A DNA stretch of 64,000 nucleotides from Mermis nigrescens (lineage: Eukaryota; Nematoda; Enoplea; Mermithida; Mermithidae): assembly GCA_036768485.1 (NCBI GenBank), contig JAVLUZ010000577.1, positions 310,001-374,000 on the forward strand, in the 5' to 3' direction. The first letter of the stretch is position 1; each line of letters starts with the position of its first letter. Under the pieces are notes generated by a model. The model saw only the letters and a program-made list of their open reading frames with translations, did no database searches and had not been told where the DNA came from. A program made the position numbers and the translations under genes. Positions 11,901-24,529 of this stretch are shown piece after piece.

Positions 11901-14900
11901 AAGCGGTCGTTGATACTTTTCAAAAGGTTATTGTTATTCTCCCACTTTTTAGTTTATTAATTTAAAGCCTCTATAAGACCTAAACTCTTTTTGATCTCGC
12001 TTTCACTTATACTAATAAGTACTATTGCATAAAATACACTATTAATGATCTTAAGTGAACACATACAAGGATCAGCACGCATTGTGTACACAACATCTTG
12101 CCAGGCCCCGGCCGGCATGTCGGCCCCGGCTAAAATTCTGCCCGGACACCTACTCAGAACCATCATGTATCGGATTGAGAAGGGCGGCCGGCCCTTGTCG
12201 TCCAAAATATAGTTGGGCGCAATCATACGTTTAACGGCTCCAAAATTTTCGGAGGTTCCCAGGCCTTTTGCGGGAACTACATGACCTCCAATTTTGGCCA
12301 AAAGCGGCCAAAAATTCGATTTTTTGGGAGGTCAGAATTTTTTGGCTCGGGGATAAGGGGACGTCCGACTTTGTCTAGGGTGATCTCCTCCATCCCCTTC
12401 TTACATGTACGGGCGCAGTAAAAATAATTTATATTTCTTGATGCTTTCAGCGATTTTTTATCACCCTTTTTCAAATTTTCCGGGCGCTTCGCACCGTATA
12501 GTACACGTTAATGATATTTACTGACTTTTGTAACGCTCTAAAGTTTATTTGTACGTCAGAAAAGTGCTCTAGTTTATGTTACATACAAAACAAGGAATTT
12601 TCAGATCTAACAATGATTTCTCAAATATTTTTTAGTGTCTTTGAGACGATTATAACACTAATTTTGCGCGTATTTCGCGGAAAACTTTCGAAAATTTCCA
12701 ACTTTTCCGGATCACAAGATACCGTCTATCAAAAGACGACAGAAAATCGATACTTAAGCATAATGGACGGATTTTCTAAAAAAAAAGTTGACACTATCTT
12801 GGAAAATTTAAATTCCTGCCCTCCTATCAGAAATCCTAAAAAAGGCAAATAAACTTTGAATTTCGGTCTTTTATCTTCGTATATCTACATAAGAGACTAT
12901 AACCCCATTTCAAGAGAAATGAACTAATCCTATATTTATGTATAAATTTCTGTTCAAAAGATACTTAGTTATTTCATTATACTCGTGTAATGAAATAAAA
13001 ACAGTCGAATCAAATCACTCGACTCGCTCATAAATCAAACTACGTAAATCCTTCACACGCCATACATGTAACGGCTTGAAATTTTGGGAGAAGTCCCCGG
13101 TTATTTTAGGGGGGAGGGGTTGACGGCCTCAATTTTCGGCACAAGTGCTGAAAAACACCAAAATCGGCCAAAAATTCTATTTTTTTCCAAAAATTGAGAG
13201 GTGGAGGGATGGAGGGCGGCCGACTTTGGGTGGGAGGATCCTCCATCTCCCCTCTTATGTACGTGTATGTCACACGCTGTTCATCAAACGAACGAAACAT
13301 CAGAATGTTCGAAAACTTATTTTAAGCACGCATGATTATACAAGCTGATATTTAAAAAATTTCAATCTTCTGCAATCAGGATTCTCCTTCAATTTTTAGA
13401 AAAGCTGGTCTTCAATTTTTTATTCAGAATTAGAAGGTTCTCATTCAACTGAAGGGGATGAAATCCAGAATTAAAATTAATAGCGGTCCTTTTCATTATC
13501 TTACATATTCCTCTCGAAATAACGTTTTTTTGTATTCCGTAAAGAATTTTTCCGATGTACAAAGACTTTTCGGGATCGTCTTTGCTATCTATTCTATATG
13601 TCTTCATAATGACAAAATTTGCATTTAAAAACGAAAAATATAAACTTTTCGGCGCTTAGCCCGCCGTTTTCAGACAGTTTTTAGTTTCCTTTGTTGTCGG
13701 CCAAAGCTAACTGAAATACGCTACCAAGAGTCACAAAACAGTATTTTACAACATAAAGCGCTACTGCACCATATTACAATCCCACAAATTTGTATGTACA
13801 AAATGTGGTAAGACTTTTGGGGTCATCTTTTGTGCATGTACAAAGGGACCCTGTACAAAAAACTGCTTGAAATATAACAATGCAATTTCAAAATGCGTTT
13901 TATCGAGTGAAATCAATACATATTTAGAATGGATTTATGTGGAAAGCTCAGGGTGTCTAAAGCTGATTTTTTATAAATTTATAAATTTAAAAAACAAATA
14001 TATTGATACAGGAAACTGATTAAGTTAACTAAAATCATAGAAAACAGATTTGAATGCCTACCATGCTAAGCCCGAAAAGTGCTATAACGTTTCGAAATTC
14101 CCCAAAATAGCCGATCCTAGTTTTTGAAATTTTTGGCCGGAAACCCAAAATATCACTTCAGAATAAAATTTTTGAAAATTTCCTTCGCTTCTTTCGCAAT
14201 TTTTTGATGCCAATGGATAGTTCTCGATGAGAAACGTTGAAGAAAATGTTTTTTCGCCATGTACACTTTTTAAGACTATTTTCCGACCTTGAAAAACCTT
14301 GCACCTCCTCCCAGAATTTTGGTGCACGCTTACCTATGCTCACAACCACGCCTATATTTTAAACGACTCCGGTTAAACAGCTGATCAATTAGCAGATATG
14401 AAAAATTTGAGGCATCATTAGTTGACACATTAACCAAAAATATTCAGTCAGAAGCCAGGACAAAAGTTTAACTTTAGCGATGAATTTACTGTTTGCAGAG
14501 AAGTTTCGAAACCGAAGCCAGCGTCAAATGATAATTATTAACCAGGTATGTAGACACTGTCATATTTACCGCTTTGAAATTATGGAATGGTCGATTTATG
14601 CATCGAATAAGTATAAATATTGTTGTAAATATTATTATTAATCATATTATTACTGAAATAATGAGGTACGAATATATGCAGTCCGCTGAATAAATTGTAA
14701 ATATCTAAATCCAAATACTACAGCAGGAAATTTAGAATATACTGACATTTAAATAATATTAAAATAATAATAAAATAATAACAATATATTTAAATAATAT
14801 ATAATAATAATGATATATTTAGAATAATAATAATAACATATTTAAATACAACATAAATCTAAAATACATTAAAATATAAATTGAAAATAAAATTAACTTA

Positions 14901-16429
14901 AAACCTGCACTACAATATGACACTGTATATATCGCATCACTCTATCAGTTTCATTACCGGAAACAGTTACGAACATCATAACAGTTTTGCCTTGCTTCGA
15001 CATTTGTACAAACGCTTCTGGGTTTTTGGAATCAAGGTTCGTAAAATCGACTTCGGGTTGCCGCCTTTTCCATTCAGGCAATTCGTCATTTGGTAACGGA
15101 TCTTCATCTTTCTACGAAAATAGGAACGAATAATTGATATGTCAGACAGAAGACCAATATCAACGGTTTATTCAAACAGCATGAGTAAGTCAATCGATTA
15201 ATGTCATAGAAGTTTGACCATACATGGACAAAGGCCGATATTCCCACTCATACCATCAGCAAAATCTTTGGTCGACTGTCCTCTTACAAGGTGGTTATTT
15301 GATTGGTTAATCGGTTGCTTAGTGCTTGATCGGTTAATTATTGGTTGTTTGACTGGTTCTTGATTATTGGTTGGTTATTCATTGGTTTTATTAAATGATT
15401 TATTTTCAAAGCATTCCCATGTATTTTCCTAGATTCGTGTTCCTTTTTCTTATTGAGTTAACGGATTACGTACGGACTTGATTTTAGGGTCATTTTTAAT
15501 TTTCATCATTCTTCTTCGATTTGCATGGCATTTTGCAAAATTTTCCATTGATACCGATACATAGTTCTTCCCATCTTCCCTTGAAACCGACCCGCCTCCC
15601 AGTCATACTGGGTGAAATGAAGTTGTACGGTTAGTCCCTGTATGAGACTCACGAGACCATGCATGTAGGGGTTCGAAATTTTAAGTGGGGGGTCCCCGGC
15701 CATTTAGGAGGATGGGGGTGAATGACCGCCAATTTTCGGCCAAAAATGGTCAAAAAACACGTCAAAAACGGCCAAAAAATTCAATTTGTTTCCAAAAATC
15801 GAAGGGAGGTTAAAAATTTTTCCAATTTCAACCAACAACAACCACACGTGAATGCACGACACTATATTTCTGAGTACCTACATTGCTAATTTTGACTTAT
15901 TCTAGCAAGGCAGTTAATTATATTGAACAAAATCGAAGTAGGTATAAAATGGAGTAGATACCTACAAACTTTCAACAAAACTTCTAAAATAAGACAAAGC
16001 GGCATTAACTTTATTTTTGAATTAAAACGGCGTCCAAGTCACTGTTACAAATCCACAAATTTAGACTCTTTCAAAGACTCCGAACGAATTTCTCCCATGA
16101 ATAAATTAAGCATAAAAACCTATACTAGATCACTAACGTCAACAAAGACTGATTAATTTAATCTTGCCCAGTGATGAGATCGGAAACAACGATCATTAAG
16201 CACATTCATGTTAATTTATTAGTTTTGCCTTTTCAGTGAAACGCTCAATAATCACGGTTACGAAACGTTACTTAGGCTAGTAACTAACGTCCCATTCTTC
16301 TGCTAGCCGTTCAAAATCTGCATCATTGTATTCTGAAAGATCCTTCCTCTTTTTCACCATCTTCTCTTCCGCCAAAACAAGACCGCAAATGTAAAGGGCT
16401 ATCAGTTCTGCACGGATAAAAATGTTCAT
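8996..16429 (-). CDS. boca: boca / Mesd, LDL-receptor-family chaperone (4 exons)
   Basis: Boca/Mesd is an ER chaperone needed for folding and export of beta-propeller/EGF modules of LDL-receptor family proteins (yolk receptors, Arrow/LRP). Minus-strand coding exons are 16429-16289, 15111-14958, 11018-10937 and 9164-8996, with introns of 1177, 3939 and 1772 bp. All splice sites are GT/AG and the phases match, giving 546 nt, 181 aa, close to the fly protein. The N-terminus is a signal peptide (MNIFIRAELIALYICGLVLA), followed by KKRKDLSEYNDADFERLAEEW, the charged early segment of the family. Next come KGKTxMMFVTVSGNP-like text across exons 2/3, ITKLWQSSLFNAHMDCQRF, and RAIFMFTDGSKAW...YPGK. The protein ends HAEL, an ER-retrieval type tail. 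The start Met abuts a splice acceptor, so a 5'UTR exon probably lies upstream. The introns hold MITEs and hAT fragments. Confidence 0.93.
9383..10033. mobile_element. TIR element with TTATAA ends (about 650 bp)
   Basis: The left end reads TTATAACTAGAGACCGGATT and the right end is its near-perfect inverse (28-bp TIR ending in TTATAAGTAGAGACCGG on the other strand). It lies inside the last intron of boca. A shorter relative with the same ends is at 45827-46013. The 115-codon frame at 9464-9811 has no recognisable domain. Confidence 0.7.
10100..10555. other. boca intron 3, unassigned AT-rich sequence
   Basis: A fragment with 'ggggcggaggcgcggccgcccc' (10050-10075) resembles a hAT end. The rest is plain AT-rich intron sequence in which I see nothing further. 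Confidence 0.4.
10560..10735 (+). mobile_element. Diverged CA...TG MITE fragment
   Basis: Family landmarks 'acgtttctcatcgagc', 'ggcatcaaaaa' and 'aggcccatgtgtg' are present in the right order but decayed. No left end or target duplication remains. Confidence 0.6.
12225..12416 (+). mobile_element. Relative of the 13061-13269 MITE
   Basis: Shares 'ttaacggctccaaaatttt', 'ccaattttggccaaaagcggccaaaaattcgattttt' in interrupted form, and a CTTACATGTACGGG end with the complete copy at 13061. It lies in boca intron 2. Flanking duplication not clear. Confidence 0.6.
13061..13269 (+). mobile_element. CA...TG MITE, second family (209 bp), 8-bp TSD
   Basis: Begins CATACATGTAACGGC and ends TATGTACGTGTATG. 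The 8 bp TCACACGC stand perfectly on both sides (13053-13060 and 13270-13277). A related fragment is at about 15655-15800. Same termini style as the main CA...TG family but different interior. Lies in boca intron 2. Confidence 0.9.
13545..13870 (-). mobile_element. hAT-family interior fragment
   Basis: 'cgatgtacaaagacttttcggg', 'ggcgcttagcccgccg' and 'aatttgtatgtacaaaatgtgg' match, in reverse orientation and with decay, the interior of the 41410-42420 element. Confidence 0.6.
14150..14338 (-). mobile_element. CA...TG MITE, truncated copy
   Basis: Reverse-orientation copy ending GGTGCACGCTTACCTATG, with 'gatgccaatggatagttctcgatgag' in interrupted match. The opposite end is lost. Lies in boca intron 2. 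Confidence 0.75.
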
Positions 16430-16449
16430 CTACAAAAAAGAGCAATTAA

Positions 16450-17720
16450 TTGTTACTCATATCCATAAGTAAATACTCATATTACTTATCTAGCACACAT
16501 TGATTTTTATTAACTTAAAACGTTTAAGTGTGTGTAAAGTGTTAAAGTGTTTAATGTGATTTTAATTTTTTTGAATTTTAATTTTTTATAGTGCTCAACT
16601 CTCAATTAAATAAGTTACAGATTGGTGCTCATAAACTTAAAGGCCATGCCGACAAAAAGCAGAACTTTCTTCTTTGAGGCAATCGCATCAACACTTGGGT
16701 CAATCATGCTGTCGCGTAGCCAGAGAGTGAGGGGAAGGGATGGAATTGTCGCCTAAGAAAAGTTTAGAGATTATCTGTTTTCAATTTCAAACATCTGGCA
16801 ACATCAGACAAGAAAGCATTTATTGTTAGCTGGTTAATTATATAATTTCAAAAGTACGCAGAAAATTTGTGCGCTTCGTACAGGTTATATTTTTTAAAAA
16901 CTGCATAGCATTGACAACAGCGTACAAAAGATTCGCATCTCATACGTTTAAGCATTTGTTAGTAATTCTGGAATGGAAATATCAGAAAATTTTCACACTT
17001 CGCGCCAATATATTTTAGGTATCTACATATGTATTTATTGGTTGAATTCAGAACCAAGATTCGGACGATTCAGTGAAAATTTTAACGATACAATTCAAGA
17101 TTTAGGTGCTTATTTTGTAAACTATCCAGGGGTTCTGCCCTGGAAAACGCTGGGGCGCTTGGGCGCGCCACAAAAGACTTCCCAGTCCCAAAATTGAAGG
17201 TGTACTCTCCCCTTGCATTCTCCCTTATCTAAGGCCCCAACAAAGAGCAAAATTTGGAAAGTGTACATCATTAATTATTGAATATTTTTTCAAAAATTAC
17301 ACCAATACGCATTAAATTGTTGCTGGATGATGTGAAAAGTCCAAAAGATCAATGTGAATGCACATAACTAAGCCTAAGCCTAAGACATTCGAAACCCGCT
17401 CAGTCACAGTCCCCCGACGCTTCAGAGACTAATCTGAAACATTCCGAAATGCTTTTCGGAATCCTTGTTTAACATTGTCAAATAAACTTTGAAGCATTTC
17501 ATTTCCACTAAAATAAAACAATTCCCCAGAATGAGAACAAGAACAGCAACAGCTACTCACTATCTATCATGCAGGACCAGAGCTTACACTGGCCCACAAA
17601 AAGGGGTTAATGGGTGACTGGGCAGCTATTGAAGCTGCTACTCATGCAATGCAAAAAACTTTCCCTATTGAGGAAGCAAATCCGCCAGACCATCTCAAAT
17701 AAAAGTGCCTTCTAAAACCA
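16450..17720. other. Unassigned non-coding stretch upstream of boca
   Basis: Expected to hold the boca promoter and 5'UTR exon, but I can point to no core promoter element. It contains short hAT-like scraps ('cacttcgcgcc' near 17000) and no other recognisable feature. Confidence 0.35.
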
Positions 17721-17724
17721 TCTA

Positions 17725-18123
17725 CAGTGGTCGCCATGAAAGATGACGCGCCATCACCCTCAGAATTATAATTGATGGTGCGTCGCGAGCCCACGCTACG
17801 TCCATCATGTGCCATCATCTTTTTCTATAGGCGCCATTAACCTCCATCATCCCGTTAATCTGGCGATGCGTACGGCGCAATTTAGCTATTAATAGCGCCA
17901 ACAAGAATGAAGCGCGCCAGCATTCACATGCACGCTTCCCTGTTGGCGCTATTAATAGCTAATTGTGCCGTCCGCATCGCCAGATTAATGGGATGATGGA
18001 GGTTAATGGCGCTTAATAGAAAAAAGAGATGATGGCGCATTATGGACGTGACTGCGCGCTAGCGACGCACCATCCATTATAATTCTGAGGGTGATGGCGC
18101 GTCATCTTTCATGGCGACCACTG
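17725..18123. mobile_element. Fold-back element (399 bp, arms about 180 bp)
   Basis: Begins CAGTGGTCGCCATGAAAGAT and ends with its inverse. The two arms (about 17725-17902 and 17941-18123) are near-complete inverted copies around a loop of about 38 bp, so the single strand can fold into one long hairpin. The arms are GC-richer than the surroundings and full of 'gatggcgc' text. I found no clear target duplication. No coding capacity. Confidence 0.88.
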
Positions 18124-18181
18124 CACTGCAGGTTAAAATGCGAGCAAAGCGCCAGCTTCCCATATCAATAAGCATTCAACT

Positions 18182-18413
18182 TGACTGCATATATCACATT
18201 GTGTGCTATATTACCTGCAGTCTAGGCCGCTGGTTTTTGACTGCATACAATTTCACATTGTGTGCTATATTGTCTGCAGTCCAGGCCGCTGGTTTTTGAC
18301 TGCATATAATTTTATGTTGTGTGGTATATTACCTGCAGTCTAGGCCGCTGGTTTTTGACTGCATATAATTTTACATTGTGTGCTATATTACCTGCAGTTG
18401 ACTGCAAATAATT
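18182..18413 (+). repeat. Tandem repeat, about 59-bp unit, about 4 copies
   Basis: Units start at 18182, 18238, 18297, 18356 and a partial at 18399. Each reads TGACTGCATATAATTTYACA, then 'ttgtgtgctatattacctgcag' in close variants, then 'tctaggccgctggttttt'. It begins about 60 bp after the fold-back element. Confidence 0.9.
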
Positions 18414-18934
18414 CCTACCAATCAGGGTGTTTTCGTTGGCCGTTTCAAGTGCTTCCTCCAAAGGAAATTTTTCGACATTAGGATTTGTTCACTCAAATTG
18501 CGCAATCAATTGGCTCCAAAAATTGTAAAAAAGCTGGTTTTTGTGAAAAGTAACGTCAGCCAGCTTGAGGGAATGCGAATGTTGTAATGCATCGAAGAAA
18601 TCGAGGATAAAATTGCAGAAAATCAAAACATTTGAACCTTTGTGAAAGAATTTTTAGTGTGGATTTGAATAAAATTCAAAATCGATTTCCATTGCATATC
18701 ATTCTGCAGATTTTTTTATAAAACAATGTTATTCTAATAAAATTCTAACTGTATTTTATGATAATGATGTTTTACGTGTTTTATTGAAAAACATGTAGAA
18801 GAAACCACGAAAAAACCATGGAAAAACCATGAAAACCCATAAAAAACCAGAATTCAAATTTCAAATTTTGGTTTTTTCCAACCCTGAGCATTCAAAATTC
18901 TTATTTTTCATTTTGTTCATTCCTCCAACATCCA

Positions 18935-19200
18935 GTGTTGCCAGGTCAAAATTTTAAAAACTGCCACAATTCTTGAGAAAACTGCCATCCCCTGCATGAA
19001 GTACATGGAAGCGGTCCAAAAAATTGCCACGGGCCCCTCAAAAAACTGCCACCCTGTGGTTAAGCATATGAGTGAAAGACAACCAAAAATCAAGAAAATG
19101 CCAAAATGGAAGGAGAACTGCCAGGCGACCTGGCCTGGCAACCAGTGTTGCCAACCCAAATTTTCAAAAACCTCAAATCACTGGCCAGAAAAACCTCAAA
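18935..19200. repeat. 'CCAGTGTTGCCA' repeat pair
   Basis: CCAGTGTTGCCAGG at 18932 and CCAGTGTTGCCAAC at 19141 bracket sequence rich in 'aaaactgcca' and 'aaacctcaaa' motifs. Similar 'acctcaaa / gttgcca' text recurs at 22380-22530 and 42530-42690. It looks like a short dispersed element family without coding capacity. Exact ends uncertain. Confidence 0.5.
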
Positions 19201-19807
19201 AATTAGGGTAGTACCTCAAAATTTAGAAATGAATTCTATCCAGTGTACAATAAGGTTCAAAGGCTTCGTAGCTATTTTCATTTGAGCTTAGCCCAAATTT
19301 ATGTGGTTCTGCTTAAATGGATCTAATTTTTTAGCTTTTACTCAGTTCAGGGTGGCCACTGGTTTCCTAAAATAAAAATTCCGGGTTTTTCCGGGGATTA
19401 TCGGGTGATTTATGGACAATTTCCCGGTTTTAAATCATGCTTTAAGCGCACACGATACACGCAGAAGTGTCATGATAAGAACATGAAAAAGGGTAAGGCA
19501 CAAGCAACTTTTGATCAAACAAATGCAAATACTACGACGAAACGTTTTGGAACAATCATAATTTATTTTTCAATGATGCTAACGAGTTATCGATAGCAGT
19601 TCTCACAACCTATAATATAGTACAGTAGCGATTTTAGTGTGGTAAAACAGGGTTTTTCGATCATTGGAATTGTATTTCAGCTAATTTCTGGGTTTCTCAC
19701 GCCAAAAATTACTAAGAATTGACTCAAAACGGTGCAAAGCGAAAATTTTTTGGCATTTTTCCATTCTAAATGCAAATTCTGCCATTTTAAAGATATATAT
19801 ATAGAAC

Positions 19808-20835
19808 CAGTGGCGAATCTAGGATTTTCCTAAGGGGAGGTATCCCAGCTTTTCCAAAAACAGTCAAATATAGATCAAAGAATTTGTCCTTAACGCGCAA
19901 AATAGCGTTTTTTCGGCGTTTTACATTGTATACTTTCGCATAAAATCACTTAGCGCATAATATTTTCTCTAAAAATTTTAAAATGTTAGACAATTTTGCG
20001 CGTAAAGAATCAATAAATTTCTTTGACTTTAACAAACATCTGGCGCGAAGCGCGAAACATTGTTAAATTGAGGCGGATAGACGTCCAGAAGCATGATTTA
20101 CTGCTTGATTTCCTGTATTTATAGCATTTGATGCGAAACATCGAAATTTTTGATTGAAAAAAGAAGAAAACTATGGAAAAATAGCTGTTAAAATTGTTTT
20201 GAAACCTACATGAAAAGAAAATGGCTTCAAAGCAGTGTTTTTTTGTACAAAGATCCGTTTGTACATATACAAAGATGGTCCCTAAAAGTCTTTGTACATT
20301 TTGTACACACAAATTTTTGGGTACTATGATTTAGTACAGTAGTTTCGTAAAAACAGAGTTGTTCAACCTTTGGTAGTGTATTTTTGGCTAATTCCTGGTT
20401 TTATGAGGGCAAAAATCATTAAGAATCGTCTTAAAACGGCACGAAGTGCCGAAAAATTTGACATGTTTCCTTTCGAAATGCGATTTCTGCTATTATAAAG
20501 ATATATAGGACACACAATTACGTCATTTCGGCGCGAAGCGCCGTAAATTTTGCAAATTTCAGACCTTTTTTGCAGATTTTGTCTTCCCGGAAGTCTTCGT
20601 ACATTTACAAAGACGGTTCCAGAAAAGTCTTTGTACATCAGGAAAAATCTCTGCCGAATACAGGTGCTTCCATGTCACGCCAAGGAGTAAATAAATGTCA
20701 TTAATAAGTATCATCCGGCTGCGTAGCGTCGGAAAATCTGAGAAGTTATGGTCACTGACGGCCAAAAATCATTGCAAATTGCTTATCCATTCTTTATCTC
20801 GCCAAATATTTTTCGCCAATGAGGGGGTGACAATT
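19808..20835 (+). mobile_element. hAT-family copy, right end degraded
   Basis: Begins CAGTGGCGAATCTAGGATTT and follows the 41410-42420 element through the 'ggcgcgaagcg' palindromes, 'gtacaaagatggtccctaaa' and 'gataaagaatgg' (inverted) blocks. The expected CCGCCCCTG right end is decayed after 'ggccaatgaggggg'. About 1 kb, non-coding. Confidence 0.8.
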
Positions 20836-21484
20836 CGTAAATTTTGCTACCCAGATGCCTAGAACATGGAGAGAATCAAATAGACACCCTCTTAAATAAA
20901 TGCCATTTTCTGCATAAAACCTAAGCAGAACAGAAGAAATAGATGCAAAATACGCTTTAGGTTGTATAAAGACTAAAAATCGAGCGTTTAAACCGCGCGC
21001 TTGGGAATAAGTAGACTCTAATCATAATTTTGAAAGTTTTGCGATTTTGGCTAAAAAAGAGGGAGAGTAAAGGGAAAAATCATTCTTATATTTCATTTCC
21101 GAGGGTCACGTGCCCTCCCCCTATCCCCCGCGATATGGGCCTGATTTGATTACCCCTGTTAGATTATTGGACAAACAGGTCTATACCTACCTAGTCAAAA
21201 CAAACAATCAAATAGATTTTACTCCAGTGAAAGTAATTTAGAGATTCTAAGCTGCGTACAATAAATGCTTTGAATGATTAGAAAATCGAAGATAAATTTG
21301 TTATTCATAATTAATTATAATTACGCTTGGCACACCGTTCTGTAGTCAGGTCAAGTGTTTTACCAAATGGGACAACGCAAAAAAATCCATTTTACTTATA
21401 GGCAGATGAAAGATGAAATTCACAAAACAGTTTTATTTATTTATTTTTTCAAATCAAGTTTTACATTGCGAACATAGGCCTGAC

Positions 21485-21877
21485 CACTGGCGTAGCCGGT
21501 GGAAGGGGAAATTCCCCTGGGGAAAATGTTTACATTTTCAAAAAGTGAGCAATATGGTTGCGTGATGCTGTTTTGCGATGAAAAATCGAAAAATTCGGTG
21601 CTTCGCGCCGGTTTATTCTATTATTTGGCAGTTTCTACCGTTTTATTAGTGGAAAATCAAAAAATTAGCGCTTCGCGCGCAAAAGAAGCATTTTTTCCAT
21701 CAGAAACATGAAAAAATTTTGAGAAAATTTAATTTTTTAATGGCTTAAATCGTGCAGGATGATGTGAAAAGCCCAAAAAACATGTTATTTAACGGCCCGC
21801 GCGTTTTTATGCGTTTTTTTAGACGAAAATTTTTTGGAATCCCCTCCCCCCTGGCGAAAATCCTGGCTACGCCTATG
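21485..21877. mobile_element. hAT-type MITE (393 bp), 8-bp TSD
   Basis: Left end CACTGGCGTAGCCGG and right end GGCTACGCCTATG are inverted relatives. GGCCTGAC stands at 21477-21484 and 21878-21885. The interior has 'gcttcgcgccgg' and 'tcccctggggaaaatg' motifs. No coding capacity. Confidence 0.9.
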
Positions 21878-21885
21878 GGCCTGAC

Positions 21886-22930
21886 TAAAAAAAGAAGCGC
21901 AACACATGTTTAGTAGATATAGATATGCGACGTAGGTAGGTATGCGGACAGAACGCATGCGTGTATGAACGTTATTCAATTGAAAATAAACGTTAATATT
22001 GACGTTAAAACAAATGACTAAACCCTACTCTGTGCACCTGCACAAGCCACAAAGTAAGCAAAAAAGGTTAATTCGAACTTCTTCAGTTTGGGATTAGTAA
22101 TAAAATTTCTTGTTGTTGTTGTGCTTTTCATACGTTTTATGTATGTGATAGCTAGCACTCCTGCTTAGGTTGTTATTACTCCCATGTTGGTTGATTATTA
22201 AGTACTCCAGCTTACTTTGAGATTATAGGCTTTACAAAAACTCACTAGCAGGTTTTAGGCAATTCACTTCCGTGTCAATTCCTCCAATTCAATCAATTGC
22301 GTCACGAGCAAAGCGACGTTAAAATTAGCTACAGTAGTTAGCACATTATTTTAACTGCAATCGATATCTAGCTCGCTTATTTAAGGAAACCTCAAATTTT
22401 CACCAAAACCCCGAAGAAAACCTCAAAAATTTTCGAAAGCCCCAGACAAAAACCCCAAAAAATAAAAACCACAATAAAACCTCAAACGTAAAAAAACCTC
22501 AAAATTACCCTGCTGGCAGCACTGCCCTGCCTGCCGCTAACATCTCCCTTCCCTGTCCTAATGAATACAGTAATGTTTGGAAAAAATTTTCGAATTCAAG
22601 TAATTTAGTGACTTGTCTTTTGTAGGAGAAGAATAGAAAATTCATTCGTGAAATTATTAAAAAAGAAACACATGAAAAGAAGGTAAAAATGCATTGTTGT
22701 CAATGTAAACATAATACACAATGTATAAAACAGAGTATGTACATAAAGCAACAGGTAATGCAATGGTACCAGGATCGTAAGGCACAAGGCTCTTACGTAC
22801 GCCCCATAAGAAAAACAAATCAATTTCCGAAATCATATTTCTGAAAACTATTGGATTATTACAGTCAAGTGTATTTGCAGGAGAATGTTCCAAATTATAG
22901 TCAACCTGTTCGCAAAGTCATGTTTCCTAC
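21886..22930. other. Unassigned non-coding stretch
   Basis: Apart from a 'cctcaaa'-rich scrap with 'ctgctggcagcactgcc' at 22380-22530 (related to the CCAGTGTTGCCA repeats) I see no gene or element end here. Confidence 0.4.
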
Positions 22931-22939
22931 AATCTAAAC

Positions 22940-24480
22940 GTGATTGTTTGATGAACAGTTTCATGTTAATCGCTATCTGGTACCTATGTCCGGTGTAAGC
23001 TCAAAAAAATCATCAAATATGAATATTTTGTGTTTAACAATTTTAAAAGCAGAAACAATATCAGTGTGGATACGACGAGTTTCGAGTCGTTCTAAGTTTA
23101 GGATATTTAATCTTTCATCATACGATAAAGTTTTGTTCCAAAATAATTTTTTTGTAAATTTTCTTTGTACTTTTTCAAGTCATGTAATATCTCTAATTTA
23201 GTATGGATTCCGGACAACAGATCCGTATTCAAGGATAGGTCTAACATATGTTTTAAAAGCTGTTATAATGAAATCGGTATTTTTTGAGATGAATGTTTGT
23301 GTATTAAACGCGACTCTAGCAGCTTTAGACGCTATATTTGTACAATGAATGCCCGGTATTAAATCTTTAGATATAGTAAATACCAAGGTCCATTCATGCA
23401 ATTTTCGGCAGTTTTTAACTCAGATATACCTAACTTATAGCTCACTTCCGGATTTCTGTACCCCAAGTTTAACGCTGCATATATTTCATAGCTAATTTTC
23501 AGTTGCCATTTTTCGGCCCAAGAATGCAATGAATCAAGATCGAGACTATAACAGGACAAAATTTTAGGATTTGTTGAAAATTTTCAAATCGTCAACAAAC
23601 AACATTATATTGCTCTTTTTGATCGAGTCTACTAAATCGTTTATAAGGTACAAAAATATCGTAGGACCGAGAACACTTCCTTGAGGAACACCGCTTATTA
23701 CCAGCAATGAATTAGATATAAGACCGTCAATTTTTACTTTCTGTGATCTGCCCGATAAAAATGATCGAATCCAGTTTAGCAAAACTCTGGAAATTCCCGA
23801 ATATTCAACTTTTCGTATTAGTTTAGAATGAACAACAGAATCAAAGACTTTTACAAAAATCTGCATAAAGCATGTCAGTAGGAATCCGATTATCTAAATT
23901 CTTAGTCCAAATATTCTTGCATTTTAGTAACTTGGAATCACAAAATTTGTTTTTCATAAAACCGAATTGCTGCGGGTTCAACAAATTATTTCGATTAAAA
24001 TAGTTCATGATTCAAACATAATTTTGCAAAAAATACACGTGAGTGAAATCGGTTTATTATTTTCTCCTGAATGGGGGTTTCCTTTTTAAAAAACCGGGAT
24101 TACCGAAGGCTTCTAATTAGGACCTGGGAAGTTTTCCACTTCTATAGGAGAGCTTCAAAAATTAATGACAGGGGAGCAATCAAAAGATCACGAATTTGTT
24201 TTATAAAATATGCGCAAAAGCCATCGGGATCAACATAATATGTAGGTTTTAGCTTATATAACGCCGAGGAAATTAATGAATTTTCAAAAGCAAGTTTTGG
24301 ACGATCTGTTGCATTTACGCGATTCACATCATCTGGAATATCATGATTATCTAAAGTGAAAACCGAATCTAAAAAATGTATTAAAAGCATCTGCCTTGAT
24401 TGATTGATCAGAGACGGTTTGACCATTAATCTCTAAATCAGAATTAAGTGCTTCAAGTTTAGCCGAGTACTGACAAAAAA
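22940..24480 (-). pseudogene. Decayed LINE reverse transcriptase
   Basis: Broken reverse-transcriptase reading frames of a non-LTR retrotransposon lie in order on the minus strand. At 24426-24142 there is an N-terminal palm/finger piece (PDGFCAYFIKQIRDLLIAPL, the 'DGI...LK' region). At 23866-23564 is the core, with SGVPQGSVLGP and the catalytic-type FVDD box. At 23559-23198 are C-terminal thumb pieces (DLDSLHSWAEKWQLKIS; YVRPILEYGS). Frames change between pieces and stops intervene, so it cannot be functional. The domain order and the 'RPILEYGS' motif suggest a Jockey/CR1-like clade. No endonuclease part or poly-A tail was identified. Confidence 0.88.
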
Positions 24481-24529
24481 ATCAAAGTTAGCTGTCGTCA
24501 CTTGCCACGTAGTACAATGCTACATATGC

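Noticed and set aside
12511..12852. 113-codon plus-strand reading frame
   Set aside because: No domain pattern, and it lies within a boca intron amid repeat scraps.
18182..18413. CRISPR-like regular repeats
   Set aside because: Units are head-to-tail without unique spacers and the context is eukaryotic; an ordinary minisatellite.
22944..23201. 85-codon plus-strand reading frame
   Set aside because: Shadow of the minus-strand LINE reverse-transcriptase remnant.
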